In this document: piece by piece, positions 16,760-24,485 of the stretch | Layout of the letters: each line of letters opens with the position of its first letter | Position numbering within the stretch: position 1 is the stretch's first letter | Assembly (NCBI GenBank): GCA_018110985.1 | Contig: JAGAWT010000008.1 | Span: 1-56,211, forward strand | DNA from: Oscillospiraceae bacterium | GTDB taxonomy: Bacteria; Bacillota; Clostridia; Oscillospirales; Ruminococcaceae | Reading direction: 5' to 3' | Length of the DNA stretch: 56,211 nucleotides | Notes under the pieces: model-generated | The model's database searches: none | Told to the model about the DNA's origin: nothing | The model's input: the letters and a program-made list of their open reading frames with translations, nothing else | Position numbers and translations under genes: made by a program

Positions 16760-16860
16760 CCACTGACCGGGTCGGTGCTGCCGACTGCGACCATCGGTAC
16801 GACCGACAGCGACCGGGTCGGTGCTGCCTGCCGGTGCTGCCGGTGCTACCGACCTGATGC
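16760..16860. repeat. Cluster of GTCGGTGCTGCCGAC-type short repeats
   Basis: The spacer between the GH5 and MutS-like genes consists of repeated units around GGGTCGGTGCTGCC (twice), ATCGGTACGACCGACAGCGA and CCGGTGCTGCCGGTGCTACC. The GH5 stop codon (16846-16848) lies inside one unit. Related units occur at 14929 and, as a coding tandem array, at 18257-18361. Confidence 0.7.
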
Positions 16861-18054
16861 TTCCATAAGGGCAGTCATTATCTCGGGATAGCGCCACTCG
16901 TAGGTGGTGCGGTCAAGCAGACCGAATGCCTCTCCGCTTACAAAGGCATTGTTGTCCCACCATACACAGGGTATGCCCATTTCAGATGCCCTGGTCACAT
17001 AGTAGCGGGCGCAGGCGGCTCTGTCTGCGGTGTTGAAGCGGTTCCTCATGCCGAATTCACCTATTATGACGGCTCTGCCCTTGTCGATGAAAAGATCTTT
17101 CAGGGCCAGCATGAGATAATCTATGTCGTGAGTGTCGGCGGAGTTTTCTGCGCTCCAGGTATCCTTGGCATTTTCGGGTTCAGCCAGTGCAAAGGCGTAG
17201 GGCAGATAGGCGTGGACTGAAACTATCACCTTGTCGTCATCGGGCAGCTTTATGTCCTTCAGTACCGCCTCGGATGAAGAAGCGGCATAGCCCGGCACCA
17301 TAAGGTGACGCTTTTCGTTGTTGCCTCCCTTGGAGCGGATGGTCTCTACGAACGCACTGCCCCAGTCGTTTATTATCTGCCTTGACTCCGCATTTCCGCC
17401 GTTCCACTCCATGGGAGTGCCTCTCAGGCGAGGCTCGTTGAATGCCTCGAAGATAAGGCGCTCGTTGTAGTCGGCAAAATAGTCGGCTATCTGTGACCAG
17501 AGGGAAACTATTATCTCCTTGTTCTCCTCTGCGTGCTCCGCATCGGGGTACATCCACTCTTCATGGTGCATATTGAGAATGACGAACATATCATCCTCAA
17601 GAGCCCAGTCTGCCACTTCCTTCACACGGGCGAGCCACTCCTCGTCTATCTTGTAGTCGGGGCCTTCTCCGAACTTGCCGTCCCATGTCACAGGCAGCCT
17701 GAACACGTTGAAGCCCTGGGCTGCGGCGCTGTCTATCATCCTGCGGGTGGTGAGGGGCTGTCCCCAGGCAGTCTCCCAGTCGGCGGTGCTTTCGTTCCCG
17801 GTAGGGTCGCTAATCTGTGCATCAAATGTGTTCCCCAGGTTCCAGCCTATTCGCATTTCCTTTACAAGCTCCGTGGAGGGTATATCCCTCATTTCCCCCA
17901 GTGCGGGATTGGGCTTGGTTTCCTCCGTCACTGATGTTTCGGCAGGGCTTTCCGATACATCTTCTCCTGCGGAGGATCCGGTGCAGCCTGCCGTGCTCAC
18001 AGCCATAAGGACTGCGGCACCCAGAGCGGCTGCCTTTCTTTTAAGTATGTCCAT
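16846..18054 (-). CDS. Secreted GH5-family endoglucanase lipoprotein
   Basis: The 402-residue protein has a lipoprotein signal (lipobox STAGC, Cys near residue 24), a Ser/Thr/Glu-rich linker and a GH5 catalytic domain: RIGWNLGNTFDA near 68, acid/base Glu in EAFNEPR near 208 and nucleophile Glu in VIIGEFGMRNRF near 333. GH5 enzymes cut beta-1,4-glucans or related mannans and xyloglucans; GWNLGNTFDA resembles cellulase-like subfamilies. It is anchored to the outer membrane face and has no carbohydrate-binding module or dockerin. It has its own promoter. The C-terminal codons GGT CGG TAG are formed by the downstream short repeat. Confidence 0.9.
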   Translation of the reverse strand: MDILKRKAAALGAAVLMAVSTAGCTGSSAGEDVSESPAETSVTEETKPNPALGEMRDIPSTELVKEMRIGWNLGNTFDAQISDPTGNESTADWETAWGQPLTTRRMIDSAAAQGFNVFRLPVTWDGKFGEGPDYKIDEEWLARVKEVADWALEDDMFVILNMHHEEWMYPDAEHAEENKEIIVSLWSQIADYFADYNERLIFEAFNEPRLRGTPMEWNGGNAESRQIINDWGSAFVETIRSKGGNNEKRHLMVPGYAASSSEAVLKDIKLPDDDKVIVSVHAYLPYAFALAEPENAKDTWSAENSADTHDIDYLMLALKDLFIDKGRAVIIGEFGMRNRFNTADRAACARYYVTRASEMGIPCVWWDNNAFVSGEAFGLLDRTTYEWRYPEIMTALMEASGR

Positions 18055-18123
18055 AGCATCACACAGGGCGGTGAGGCTCTGCCGGCGCCGCCCTTTCCTT
18101 TCATTGGCTTTTTCTCAAAGCAT

Positions 18124-18152
18124 ATGATACCACTTTATTTAATTGAAATCAA
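18124..18152 (-). promoter_or_regulatory. Promoter of the GH5 gene
   Basis: On the minus strand TTGATT (18152-18147), a 17-base spacer and TATCAT (18129-18124) lie about 70 bases upstream of the GH5 start. Confidence 0.55.
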
Positions 18153-18231
18153 GCTTTATTTGTTAACATACCAAAAAACATACCGCTGTTCATCGGTGTG
18201 AGGGAGCATCCCCTGCGGTATACGGGAGATA

Positions 18232-19848
18232 TCAGCGGCTGCCTGCCGGTGCAATCATGGTGCCTGTCGGTGCAGCCACGGTGCCTGTCGGTGCTGCTAC
18301 GGTGCCTGTCGGTGCTGCTACGGTGCCTGTCGGTGCAGCCATGGTGCCGGTCGGTGCTGCCGACCAGCTGTCAAATTCCACGCCCTTTTGTATCACAAAG
18401 CTGATGTCATGGGAGCCTTTCAGCTCCATATCTGTGCAGAAAAACTTGTGATCGCTGCTGTCTATTTTTATGGCTGCTATCCTTTCGCCCTCCGGGGAGC
18501 CTTCATGCACTTCTATTATGCCCTTTCCCTTTGCCGTTACTCCTATGTAGGACGTACCCTTTCCGAAATCCGCTCCGCACACATAGGTCCAGCCCGCAGC
18601 ATCGCCCTCGGAAGCGATGCTCATACCATCATCGCTCCGATGATAGTCTATGCCGCTGCACGCAGCCATGGTCTCGGCTTCCACAGGCTCAAAGGGGTCA
18701 AGGGGCTTTATCTGTTCCGTGCCCTTTCTGTCGCCGTTCACCTTTTCTATGCTGAGTGTGTTCTCATCCACCACGGCTTCATTGACACATATGTTCCTGA
18801 AACCGCCTGTTGTGCCGAACTCCTTCTGATTCAGCATTGCGTGATAGAAAAGGTAGTACCTGCCGCCGAACTTCTGCAGATGGGTATGGTTGTTGCCGTA
18901 TTCCATGCCCTGTTCACCGGGATTCTTGAAATAGCAGTCTCTGTACTCCCAGCTGTCATAGTCAAGAGGAGTTTTGGTGGTCATGTAGACCATGCTGCAC
19001 ACCGGAGGTGGAGCTCCCTTTACGGTTGTGTCCCAGTCGGGGATATGGCTCTGCCAGTCGGTGTTGTAGGTGTAGACATAGGTGCCGTTTATGAAATTCA
19101 GTTCATTTGCCTCAAAGTGATACTGGCAGGGCAGCTTGGTTATCTCGCTGTCAAGGGAGATAAGGTCGGCGCCCAGTCTTACTATCCTGCCGTTCTCACC
19201 TCCGCCGCAGCCGCCGAAGGTGAGCCAGCCCACACCGTCGTCATCTATGACGGCTCCGGGGTCAAAAGGCACCTTGCAGCCTTTCAGACCCTTTGTGTGT
19301 CCGTCTATAAGTGACTTGCCCAGAGGGTCGCTCCAGGGACCCGTGGGAGAGGTGGAGGTCAGGACGCCCGTGCCCCAGCCGCTGTTTGAAAAGTACATAT
19401 AGAAGTGGGTCAGACCGTCGCTTTCCTTCCTTGACACAACGGAAGGCGCCCAGGATGCCACTATCCACGGGGCTATCTCTCCCACATTTATCCGCCCGTG
19501 ATAGGTGAAATTCTTCATATCGTCGGTGGAGAGCATCACAAGGCTTTTTATCTTTTCGTAGGAGTTTTCGCCTGCGGTGCCTGTCTCTTCAAACTGCTGC
19601 TCGTCACAGGTGCCGTAGATATAGAGCCTCCCCTCATATTCCACGGATGTGGGGTCGGCACAGAAAACATTGGATATTATGGGGTTTGTGTCACCAAGGT
19701 CCTTGGGGCTTGCCTCCGTTATCTCGAGCTCGGGGGCATCGCTTGGGGACAGCACTCCGTTTCTGAACATATCGGAGCCGTGAGAAAAACTGCATCCGCC
19801 GCTCAGTGCGCAGAGAAGAGAAATGATAAGCGCAATGGTCTTATTCAT
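18232..19848 (-). CDS. Secreted GH43-family glycosidase lipoprotein with C-terminal CBM6-like domain and PTGT repeats
   Basis: After a lipoprotein signal (lipobox LSGGC) comes a five-bladed GH43 domain with the expected acids: Asp in CADPTSVEYEG (near 67), Asp in FDPGAVIDDDG (near 195) and Glu in HFEANELNF (near 243). Family members act as arabinofuranosidases or xylosidases. Residues about 395-505 read as a CBM6-type sugar-binding domain ending in FDSW, then about 35 residues of AAPTGTV repeats. ATG 19848 has AAAGGTGA at 6 bases. It overlaps the HAD gene stop by 8 bases, so the two are coupled. The repeat tail appears to be an addition beyond the normal domain end. Confidence 0.88.
   Translation of the reverse strand: MNKTIALIISLLCALSGGCSFSHGSDMFRNGVLSPSDAPELEITEASPKDLGDTNPIISNVFCADPTSVEYEGRLYIYGTCDEQQFEETGTAGENSYEKIKSLVMLSTDDMKNFTYHGRINVGEIAPWIVASWAPSVVSRKESDGLTHFYMYFSNSGWGTGVLTSTSPTGPWSDPLGKSLIDGHTKGLKGCKVPFDPGAVIDDDGVGWLTFGGCGGGENGRIVRLGADLISLDSEITKLPCQYHFEANELNFINGTYVYTYNTDWQSHIPDWDTTVKGAPPPVCSMVYMTTKTPLDYDSWEYRDCYFKNPGEQGMEYGNNHTHLQKFGGRYYLFYHAMLNQKEFGTTGGFRNICVNEAVVDENTLSIEKVNGDRKGTEQIKPLDPFEPVEAETMAACSGIDYHRSDDGMSIASEGDAAGWTYVCGADFGKGTSYIGVTAKGKGIIEVHEGSPEGERIAAIKIDSSDHKFFCTDMELKGSHDISFVIQKGVEFDSWSAAPTGTMAAPTGTVAAPTGTVAAPTGTVAAPTGTMIAPAGSR
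18257..18361 (-). repeat. Five tandem 21-base repeats encoding AAPTGT(V/M)
   Basis: Five uninterrupted 21-base units start at 18257, 18278, 18299, 18320 and 18341 and differ at a few positions. On the minus strand they encode the seven-residue unit AAPTGTV or AAPTGTM at the C-terminus of the GH43 protein. The units contain GGTGCCTGTCGGTGC, related to the intergenic short repeats at 16760-16860. Confidence 0.9.
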
Positions 19849-20497
19849 GATACTCACCTTTCAGAAACTCCGCCACCTCAAAAAGGTCGGAGAAAATGCG
19901 GCGTGCTTTTTCTCTCATCTCGTCATCGGGAGGCAGAAGATCAGGCACCATTATGGGGATAAAGCCGCCGGCATATGCGGCTCTTATGCCGTTGTAGGAG
20001 TCCTCCACAACATAGGTGGAGGAGGGAGCCGCACCCAGTCTCTTTGCGGCTTCAAGGAAGATATCCGGAGCAGGCTTGCTCCGTTCCGTCATATCTCCTC
20101 CAACTATCACGTCAAAAAAGCCGCTCAGACCCCCGTCCCTCACCTGTGCCTCTATAAGGGCGCTGCGTGTGGATGAGGCTATGGCGGTAACATATCCCTC
20201 CGACCGAAGGTAAACGAGCAGCTCCCTTATGCCGGGCTTCAGCGGCAGCCTTCCTCCGTCGCAGCGGCGGTGGTACTCCGCAGACTGCTCCTTCTTGTAG
20301 GCATCATACGGGAAATCCTCCCCGAATTCCTCCAGAAAAATGCTCCTGGATGTCACGGCATTCACGCCCACAGTCCTCATATAGGCTCTTTCGATGTCCC
20401 TTATGCCGTGCTCTGCTGCGACCTGCTTCCAGCAGGAATACACTGCCCTTTCGGAGTCGAATATGACCCCGTCCATATCAAATATCATGCTTTTCAT
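19841..20497 (-). CDS. HAD-superfamily hydrolase, beta-phosphoglucomutase-like
   Basis: The 218-residue protein has the HAD motifs DMDGVIFDSE (nucleophile Asp near residue 7-9), IASSTR (motif II), SKPAPDIF (motif III Lys) and VVEDSYNGIRAA (motif IV). The variable C1 cap resembles beta-phosphoglucomutases and related sugar-phosphate phosphatases; substrate cannot be assigned. ATG 20497 begins the conserved KSMIFDMDG; the longer frame runs into the MITE-like repeat. No strong ribosome site is seen, and the region upstream is entirely repeat, so translation may have been altered by that insertion. It overlaps the GH43 gene by 8 bases. Confidence 0.85.
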   Translation of the reverse strand: MKSMIFDMDGVIFDSERAVYSCWKQVAAEHGIRDIERAYMRTVGVNAVTSRSIFLEEFGEDFPYDAYKKEQSAEYHRRCDGGRLPLKPGIRELLVYLRSEGYVTAIASSTRSALIEAQVRDGGLSGFFDVIVGGDMTERSKPAPDIFLEAAKRLGAAPSSTYVVEDSYNGIRAAYAGGFIPIMVPDLLPPDDEMREKARRIFSDLFEVAEFLKGEYHE

Positions 20498-20501
20498 ATC
20501 A

Positions 20502-20599
20502 TACTGATTTCTGACCATAGACAAGAAACAAGCCGCAAATGCTTGAATATAAGGGATCTGAGGCTTGGAGATCGTCTATACATCGAGGAAGGATTATTA
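20502..20599 (-). repeat. MITE-like repeat, copy in ispE stop codon (98 bp)
   Basis: This inverse-oriented copy of the element at 34761-34863 has a 5-base deletion near one end. It is flanked by TCA at 20499-20501 and TCA at 20600-20602. The right TCA is the ispE stop codon (TGA on the minus strand). The repeat fills the whole gap between ispE and the HAD gene. Confidence 0.88.
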
Positions 20600-21418
20600 T
20601 CACACCGCCGTGGTGACAGCCCTGGCAAAATAGCCTCTTTCCGCAAGCTCTGCTGCCGCTTTTTCCGCACTGTCCATATATTTGAATATCCCGAAAAATG
20701 CGGAGCCGCTGCCGGACATGAGGGGGCTCCCTCCGAGGCGGGAGATGCACTCCCTTATCACCCTTCTGTCCTCCGGGGGGGCGCAGGGCTCCTCAAAAAT
20801 ATTGTACAGGAAAAGGGTTCCCCGTTCGTACAGACCTTTTATCTCACCTGGGCTCATGTGGTGCCTTTTGGGGAGACTGTCAACAGCTTTGTATGCCTCT
20901 GCGGTGGAGACCCCTTCTTCACCCTTTGCCACGCACAGGAAAAGCCTTTCGGAGGGCAATGGCTGCATTTTGTCTCCGATGCCGGTGCAGAGAGCTCTCC
21001 CTCCCTTTATGCAGAAGGGGACATCTGCTCCTGCGGCTGCACCCGCCTTTATAAGGGCATTTTCCCCAAGAGCCGTGCCGTAGAGCTCATCAAGACCCGT
21101 AAGAACGGCGGCGCCGTCGGCACTGCCGCCACCCAGCCCCGCCTTTGAGGGGATATTTTTCCTTATGTGTATGTGCGCCCCGCCTGAGATGCCTGCCCTT
21201 TCAAAGAAAAGGCGGGCTGCACGAAAGGCTATATTGCCCTCTCCGTCGGGGACATCCGCAGCATCGCAGGAGACCCTTATATCATCCGCCTTTTCAAGGG
21301 ATATCTCATCGAAGAGGTCTATCCTCTGCATGACGGTCACAAGCTCGTGATAGCCGTCTGCCCTCTTTCCGATGCTGTCAAGGTAGAGGTTTATCTTTGC
21401 ATAGGCTTTTATATCCAT
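20600..21418 (-). CDS. ispE: 4-diphosphocytidyl-2-C-methyl-D-erythritol kinase
   Basis: The 272-residue GHMP-kinase has AYAKINLYLDS at the N-terminus and the ATP loop PSKAGLGGGSADGAAVL (about residues 92-108), plus C-terminal MSGSGSAFFGIF. It phosphorylates CDP-methylerythritol in the non-mevalonate isoprenoid pathway. It follows the sugar-binding lipoprotein gene by one base and is probably in one transcript with it. Its TGA stop codon is duplicated by the adjoining MITE-like repeat. Its length is normal. Confidence 0.95.
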   Translation of the reverse strand: MDIKAYAKINLYLDSIGKRADGYHELVTVMQRIDLFDEISLEKADDIRVSCDAADVPDGEGNIAFRAARLFFERAGISGGAHIHIRKNIPSKAGLGGGSADGAAVLTGLDELYGTALGENALIKAGAAAGADVPFCIKGGRALCTGIGDKMQPLPSERLFLCVAKGEEGVSTAEAYKAVDSLPKRHHMSPGEIKGLYERGTLFLYNIFEEPCAPPEDRRVIRECISRLGGSPLMSGSGSAFFGIFKYMDSAEKAAAELAERGYFARAVTTAV

Positions 21419-21419
21419 A

Positions 21420-22577
21420 TCATTCTACCGTGCGGACATTGCCGCTGTCGTCCATCTCTGCGTGTCCCTTTTCCACAAGCTCCGACTCTATATTGTCACT
21501 GTTGATGGAAACCGGTCTGAGCAGGAAGGCGGGAACATCCTTTCTTCCGTTGTCGTAGCCTTCACCGTTGTAATAGCACTCAAAGTCCCAGCCGGCTGCC
21601 TCTATCATCTTTTCGTCGGGTTTCTGATCGTTCAGGACGCTGATACACAGCTCATAGGCTGCCGCTGCCTCATTCCGGCTGGATTTGTATACCGTCATGG
21701 TCTGTCTGCCGTCCTTTATCATGGCAAGGTTTTCCTCGTCTGCATCCTGACCCGTCACGATCGTGTCAAAGCTGCCGTAGGTGTTTTCAAGTGCGGCGAC
21801 CGCTCCGCTCGCCACCGTATCGTTGGGGCAGAGCACCGCATCCGGAGCGTCCTTGCCTTCATAGTAGGCTGAAAGTATGCCCTGAAGGCTGTTCCTTGCA
21901 GTGTCGGCATCCCAGTTTTTTATCATGGTATCCTCGGGGCTGCGCCTGCCGGAGGGTATCTGAAGCACGCCGCTGTCTATGTAGTTATCCAGAACGGACA
22001 TGGCGCCCTTGTAGACACTCTCTGCGTTAAGGTCGGAAATATCACCCGAAAAGATCTCCAGAGTGAAATGCCTGCCCTCCGCATCCTCAAGACCCAGCTT
22101 ATCCACTATGCACTGTGCCTGGAGCCTGCCTACTGCCTCATTGTCGTAGGAAACATAGTAGTCCACCGCATCGGAACCCATAAGGAACCTGTCATACGCC
22201 ACCACGGGTATATCCTTTTCATCGGCAATGTCCAGCACCTCGCTCAGGGAATCCATGTCCACGGCGGAGATCACCAGCATGATCGCACCCTCATCTATCA
22301 TGGAGCGCAGGCTCTCGGACTGTATGGCGGGATCGTCGGAGGAATACTCCACCTTTACATCAAAACCGCCCTTCCTGAAATTCTCTTCAAGAAGGCCTGC
22401 ATCCCTTTCCCAGCGCTCCTGCGCACGATTCGGCATGGATATCCCCACAAGACGGGTCACGGAGCGCTCCGGCTCGGGCGGCCTGTTTTCCTCTATGGGC
22501 TCTATCTCTCCGCCGGAGCAGGCACACACGGCGGCTGCGGACACTGCGCAAAGTATAGAGATCATTCTGTATTTCAT
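21420..22577 (-). CDS. Sugar-binding lipoprotein (Peripla_BP_4 type)
   Basis: The 385-residue lipoprotein (lipobox VCAC) has the fold of D-xylose/galactose-type binding proteins: LVGISMPN at the mature N-terminus, VISAVDMDSL, VVAYDRFLMGSDAVDYYVSYDN and VTGQDADEENLAMIKDGRQ. It likely binds a simple sugar at the cell surface, as an ABC importer component or as a sensor partner. No permease or ATPase gene adjoins it, so partners must be elsewhere. GGGGGAACT precedes the ATG. The association with ispE just downstream has no evident metabolic logic. Confidence 0.85.
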   Translation of the reverse strand: MKYRMISILCAVSAAAVCACSGGEIEPIEENRPPEPERSVTRLVGISMPNRAQERWERDAGLLEENFRKGGFDVKVEYSSDDPAIQSESLRSMIDEGAIMLVISAVDMDSLSEVLDIADEKDIPVVAYDRFLMGSDAVDYYVSYDNEAVGRLQAQCIVDKLGLEDAEGRHFTLEIFSGDISDLNAESVYKGAMSVLDNYIDSGVLQIPSGRRSPEDTMIKNWDADTARNSLQGILSAYYEGKDAPDAVLCPNDTVASGAVAALENTYGSFDTIVTGQDADEENLAMIKDGRQTMTVYKSSRNEAAAAYELCISVLNDQKPDEKMIEAAGWDFECYYNGEGYDNGRKDVPAFLLRPVSINSDNIESELVEKGHAEMDDSGNVRTVE

Positions 22578-22746
22578 GATAGTTCCCCCTTTATGCGGAG
22601 AAGGTCAGATGTCATTCAATGTCTGCATGGTGTATTTCAAAATTGCCTTGTTTATATGATTTTAACATATTTCTTTTCAAATATCAAGTATTTTTATGAA
22701 ATGTCATAAATAATATTGCGGAAAGGGAACGTTAATATTTCAAACC

Positions 22747-22776
22747 TTGACAAAGGGCAAAAAAATGTGATACATT
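22747..22776 (+). promoter_or_regulatory. queT promoter
   Basis: TTGACA (22747-22752) and TACATT (22771-22776) are 18 bases apart, with the riboswitch beginning about 27 bases downstream. Confidence 0.6.
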
Positions 22777-22802
22777 TAAAAATGTCTTTTGGATCAACGG
22801 AC

Positions 22803-22846
22803 GGTGAGTTCGAGACCTTCCTCACCTAAAACAAAACTAAAGGAGA
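22803..22846 (+). promoter_or_regulatory. preQ1-I riboswitch
   Basis: GGTGAG (22803-22808) pairs with CTCACC (22821-22826) around a 12-base loop containing TTCGAGACC. A tail with ACAAAACTAAAGGAG follows. The stem, loop and A-rich tail match the small class I preQ1 aptamer. The tail includes the ribosome binding site, which suggests control of translation start of queT. Confidence 0.85.
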
Positions 22847-22853
22847 ATCTGTA

Positions 22854-23336
22854 ATGAAAAAGAAGACATTGTTTATCGCTCAGAGCGGTATGATAGCCGC
22901 TCTCTATGTTGTGCTGACCATGCTCAGCAGTGCCGCAGGACTGGCTTCGGGAGTGGTGCAGGTGCGTATTTCCGAGGCGCTGTGCATACTTCCCGTGTTC
23001 ACCCCGGCAGCCATACCCGGGCTCTTTGTGGGGTGCATCATATCGAATATTCTGGCGGGCGGCGTGGTCATGGATGTGATCTTCGGCTCCGTTGCCACAC
23101 TTATAGGTGCGGTGGGGACATATTGCCTCAGAAAGCACAACCGCTTTCTTGCATCCGTTCCGCCCATAGTGTCCAATATCATCATCGTGCCCCTTGTGCT
23201 CAGATATGCCTACGGTGCTCCGGATGCCCTGTGGTTCATGATGCTCACGGTGGGAGCGGGGGAGCTTATCTCCTGCGGGTTCCTGGGGCAGATCCTTTAC
23301 ACCCTCATGGAGCGTACAAATGCGGTAAAGTCATGA
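22854..23336 (+). CDS. queT: QueT-family queuosine precursor transporter (ECF S component)
   Basis: The 160-residue protein has five hydrophobic segments and the QueT pattern (QVRISEALCILPVFTPAAIPGLFVGC near residues 36-61). It is thought to import the queuosine precursor preQ1 with a shared ECF energy module. The preQ1 riboswitch directly upstream supports the substrate. ATG 22854 follows AAAGGAG at 8 bases. Confidence 0.93.
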   Translation: MKKKTLFIAQSGMIAALYVVLTMLSSAAGLASGVVQVRISEALCILPVFTPAAIPGLFVGCIISNILAGGVVMDVIFGSVATLIGAVGTYCLRKHNRFLASVPPIVSNIIIVPLVLRYAYGAPDALWFMMLTVGAGELISCGFLGQILYTLMERTNAVKS

Positions 23337-23442
23337 GCCTGCGGGCAGAACTGCCCCGCCGACAGCCGTATGACATTATATATATTTCAAACTTCTTGCT
23401 CAATGTATCGGATACACACGGATAAAAGAAAGAGGTCAGCCG

Positions 23443-23853
23443 ATGTATAAGACCAGGCAGCGTGAAATGATAATAAATTTCCTTATGAATACGAAGGAAA
23501 AGCACGTTACCGCCAATGATATCTGTACTTACCTCAGAGGAAGTGAAGGTTGTTCTCTGGGTCAGGCAACGGTGTACAGGCACCTTGAAAAGATGGTGGA
23601 TGAGGGCATAGTCACCAAGTACTCCATAGAAAACGGGATGCCTGCCTGCTTTGAATATACGGGAGACGGTCACAGGGACGGGATCTGCTTCCACGCCCAC
23701 TGTGAGAAATGCGGAAAGCTTTTCCATTTCAGCTGTGACGAGCTTGAACAGATAGGAGAGCACCTTTCCGAACACCACGGATTCAGACTGAACCCGCTCC
23801 GCACCGTTTTCTACGGCATCTGTGAAGACTGTGCGAAGGCGGAAGAAGAGTGA
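23443..23853 (+). CDS. Fur-family transcriptional regulator
   Basis: The 136-residue protein has a winged helix with LGQATVYRHLEKMVDEGIV (about 38-56), a His-rich metal region GDGHRDGICFHAHC and a structural zinc site of CEKC and CEDC pairs (about 87-90 and 130-133). Fur-family proteins sense iron, zinc, manganese or peroxide; which applies here cannot be read from sequence. ATG 23443 follows AGAGG. It stands alone between queT and a terminator. Confidence 0.88.
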   Translation: MYKTRQREMIINFLMNTKEKHVTANDICTYLRGSEGCSLGQATVYRHLEKMVDEGIVTKYSIENGMPACFEYTGDGHRDGICFHAHCEKCGKLFHFSCDELEQIGEHLSEHHGFRLNPLRTVFYGICEDCAKAEEE

Positions 23854-23934
23854 TCCGGAGCCTGCTTTCAGCAGGACGGAGGCTGCAAAAAGCATGATCC
23901 CCGCTGATACGGCGGATGCCGATACAGAAATATT

Positions 23935-23964
23935 GCCCCGAAGCGTTTCAAAGCGCTTCGGGGC
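23935..23964. terminator. Terminator between fur-family gene and small minus-strand gene
   Basis: GCCCCGAAGCG (23935-23945) and CGCTTCGGGGC (23954-23964) make a perfect 11-base stem followed by ATTGTGTTTATTT. It serves the plus-strand regulator and may also serve the minus-strand gene ending at 23994. Confidence 0.85.
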
Positions 23965-23993
23965 ATTGTGTTTATTTGTGCTTCTAAGACAGA

Positions 23994-24275
23994 TCAGAAT
24001 TTACTCCACAATTCCATTTGCTTCTGATCGTTTTCTTCCTTCTTCTCGGAGAATAAGAATCGTTCGGAATCACAGCCTTGCTTGTATAAAGAATCTGCTG
24101 TTTCGTCCAATTCGGGAGAGCCGAATGAATCGTACTCTTCTTCCGTGATCTCGTAATACCTGTTATACCATGCTACCCAGGTTACCGCACAGGCAAGGAC
24201 ATATTTATCCAATTCGGGAGAATAGCCGACTGAATAGTATTTATCCCGGTTGATTTTTTCGTTATCCAGATGCAT
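23994..24275 (-). CDS. Small acidic hypothetical protein
   Basis: I do not recognise this 93-residue protein. It has the pattern YYSVGYSPELDKYVLACAVTWVAWYNRYYEITEEEYDSF followed by a charged C-terminus, without signal peptide or membrane segment. The aromatic, acidic composition resembles small immunity-like or cytoplasmic binding proteins, but that is only an impression. AAGGAG lies 10 bases before ATG 24275. It is flanked by a terminator on one side and by two repeat relics on the other. Confidence 0.65.
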   Translation of the reverse strand: MHLDNEKINRDKYYSVGYSPELDKYVLACAVTWVAWYNRYYEITEEEYDSFGSPELDETADSLYKQGCDSERFLFSEKKEENDQKQMELWSKF

Positions 24276-24352
24276 AACGGAGCCGCTCCTTAAAGAACCA
24301 AATTATATCATCAACAATTATAGCATAGGAATGAAGTCCCGTCAATAAATAA

Positions 24353-24386
24353 TACTATCTCTGACCGATGTGGGGAAGGATCAGTA
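24353..24386 (-). repeat. Internally deleted MITE-like repeat (34 bp)
   Basis: Only the two ends of the larger repeat remain (TACTATCTCTGACCGATG and GGGGAAGGATCAGTA). They are flanked by TAA at 24350-24352 and TAA at 24387-24389. Confidence 0.75.
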
Positions 24387-24391
24387 TAAAT

Positions 24392-24463
24392 GCCATAGTA
24401 TTTCCGACCTTGCATCAGAAATACTATGGCGAAAGACTTCTGTATCGGCGCCGTTCCTAAAGG
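24392..24463 (+). repeat. Second dispersed repeat family, copy 1
   Basis: A palindromic core (GCCATAGTATTTCC ... CAGAAATACTATGGC, 24392-24430) plus about 33 further bases up to CCGTTCCTAAAGG match the reverse complement of 45975-46046. Confidence 0.75.
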
Positions 24464-24485
24464 ATGATATCCAGGCGGCGGTATA

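Noticed and set aside
16751-16897. N-terminal extension of the MutS-like protein
   Set aside because: It is translation of the short-repeat spacer and the end of GH5. GGAGG before ATG 16750 marks the start.
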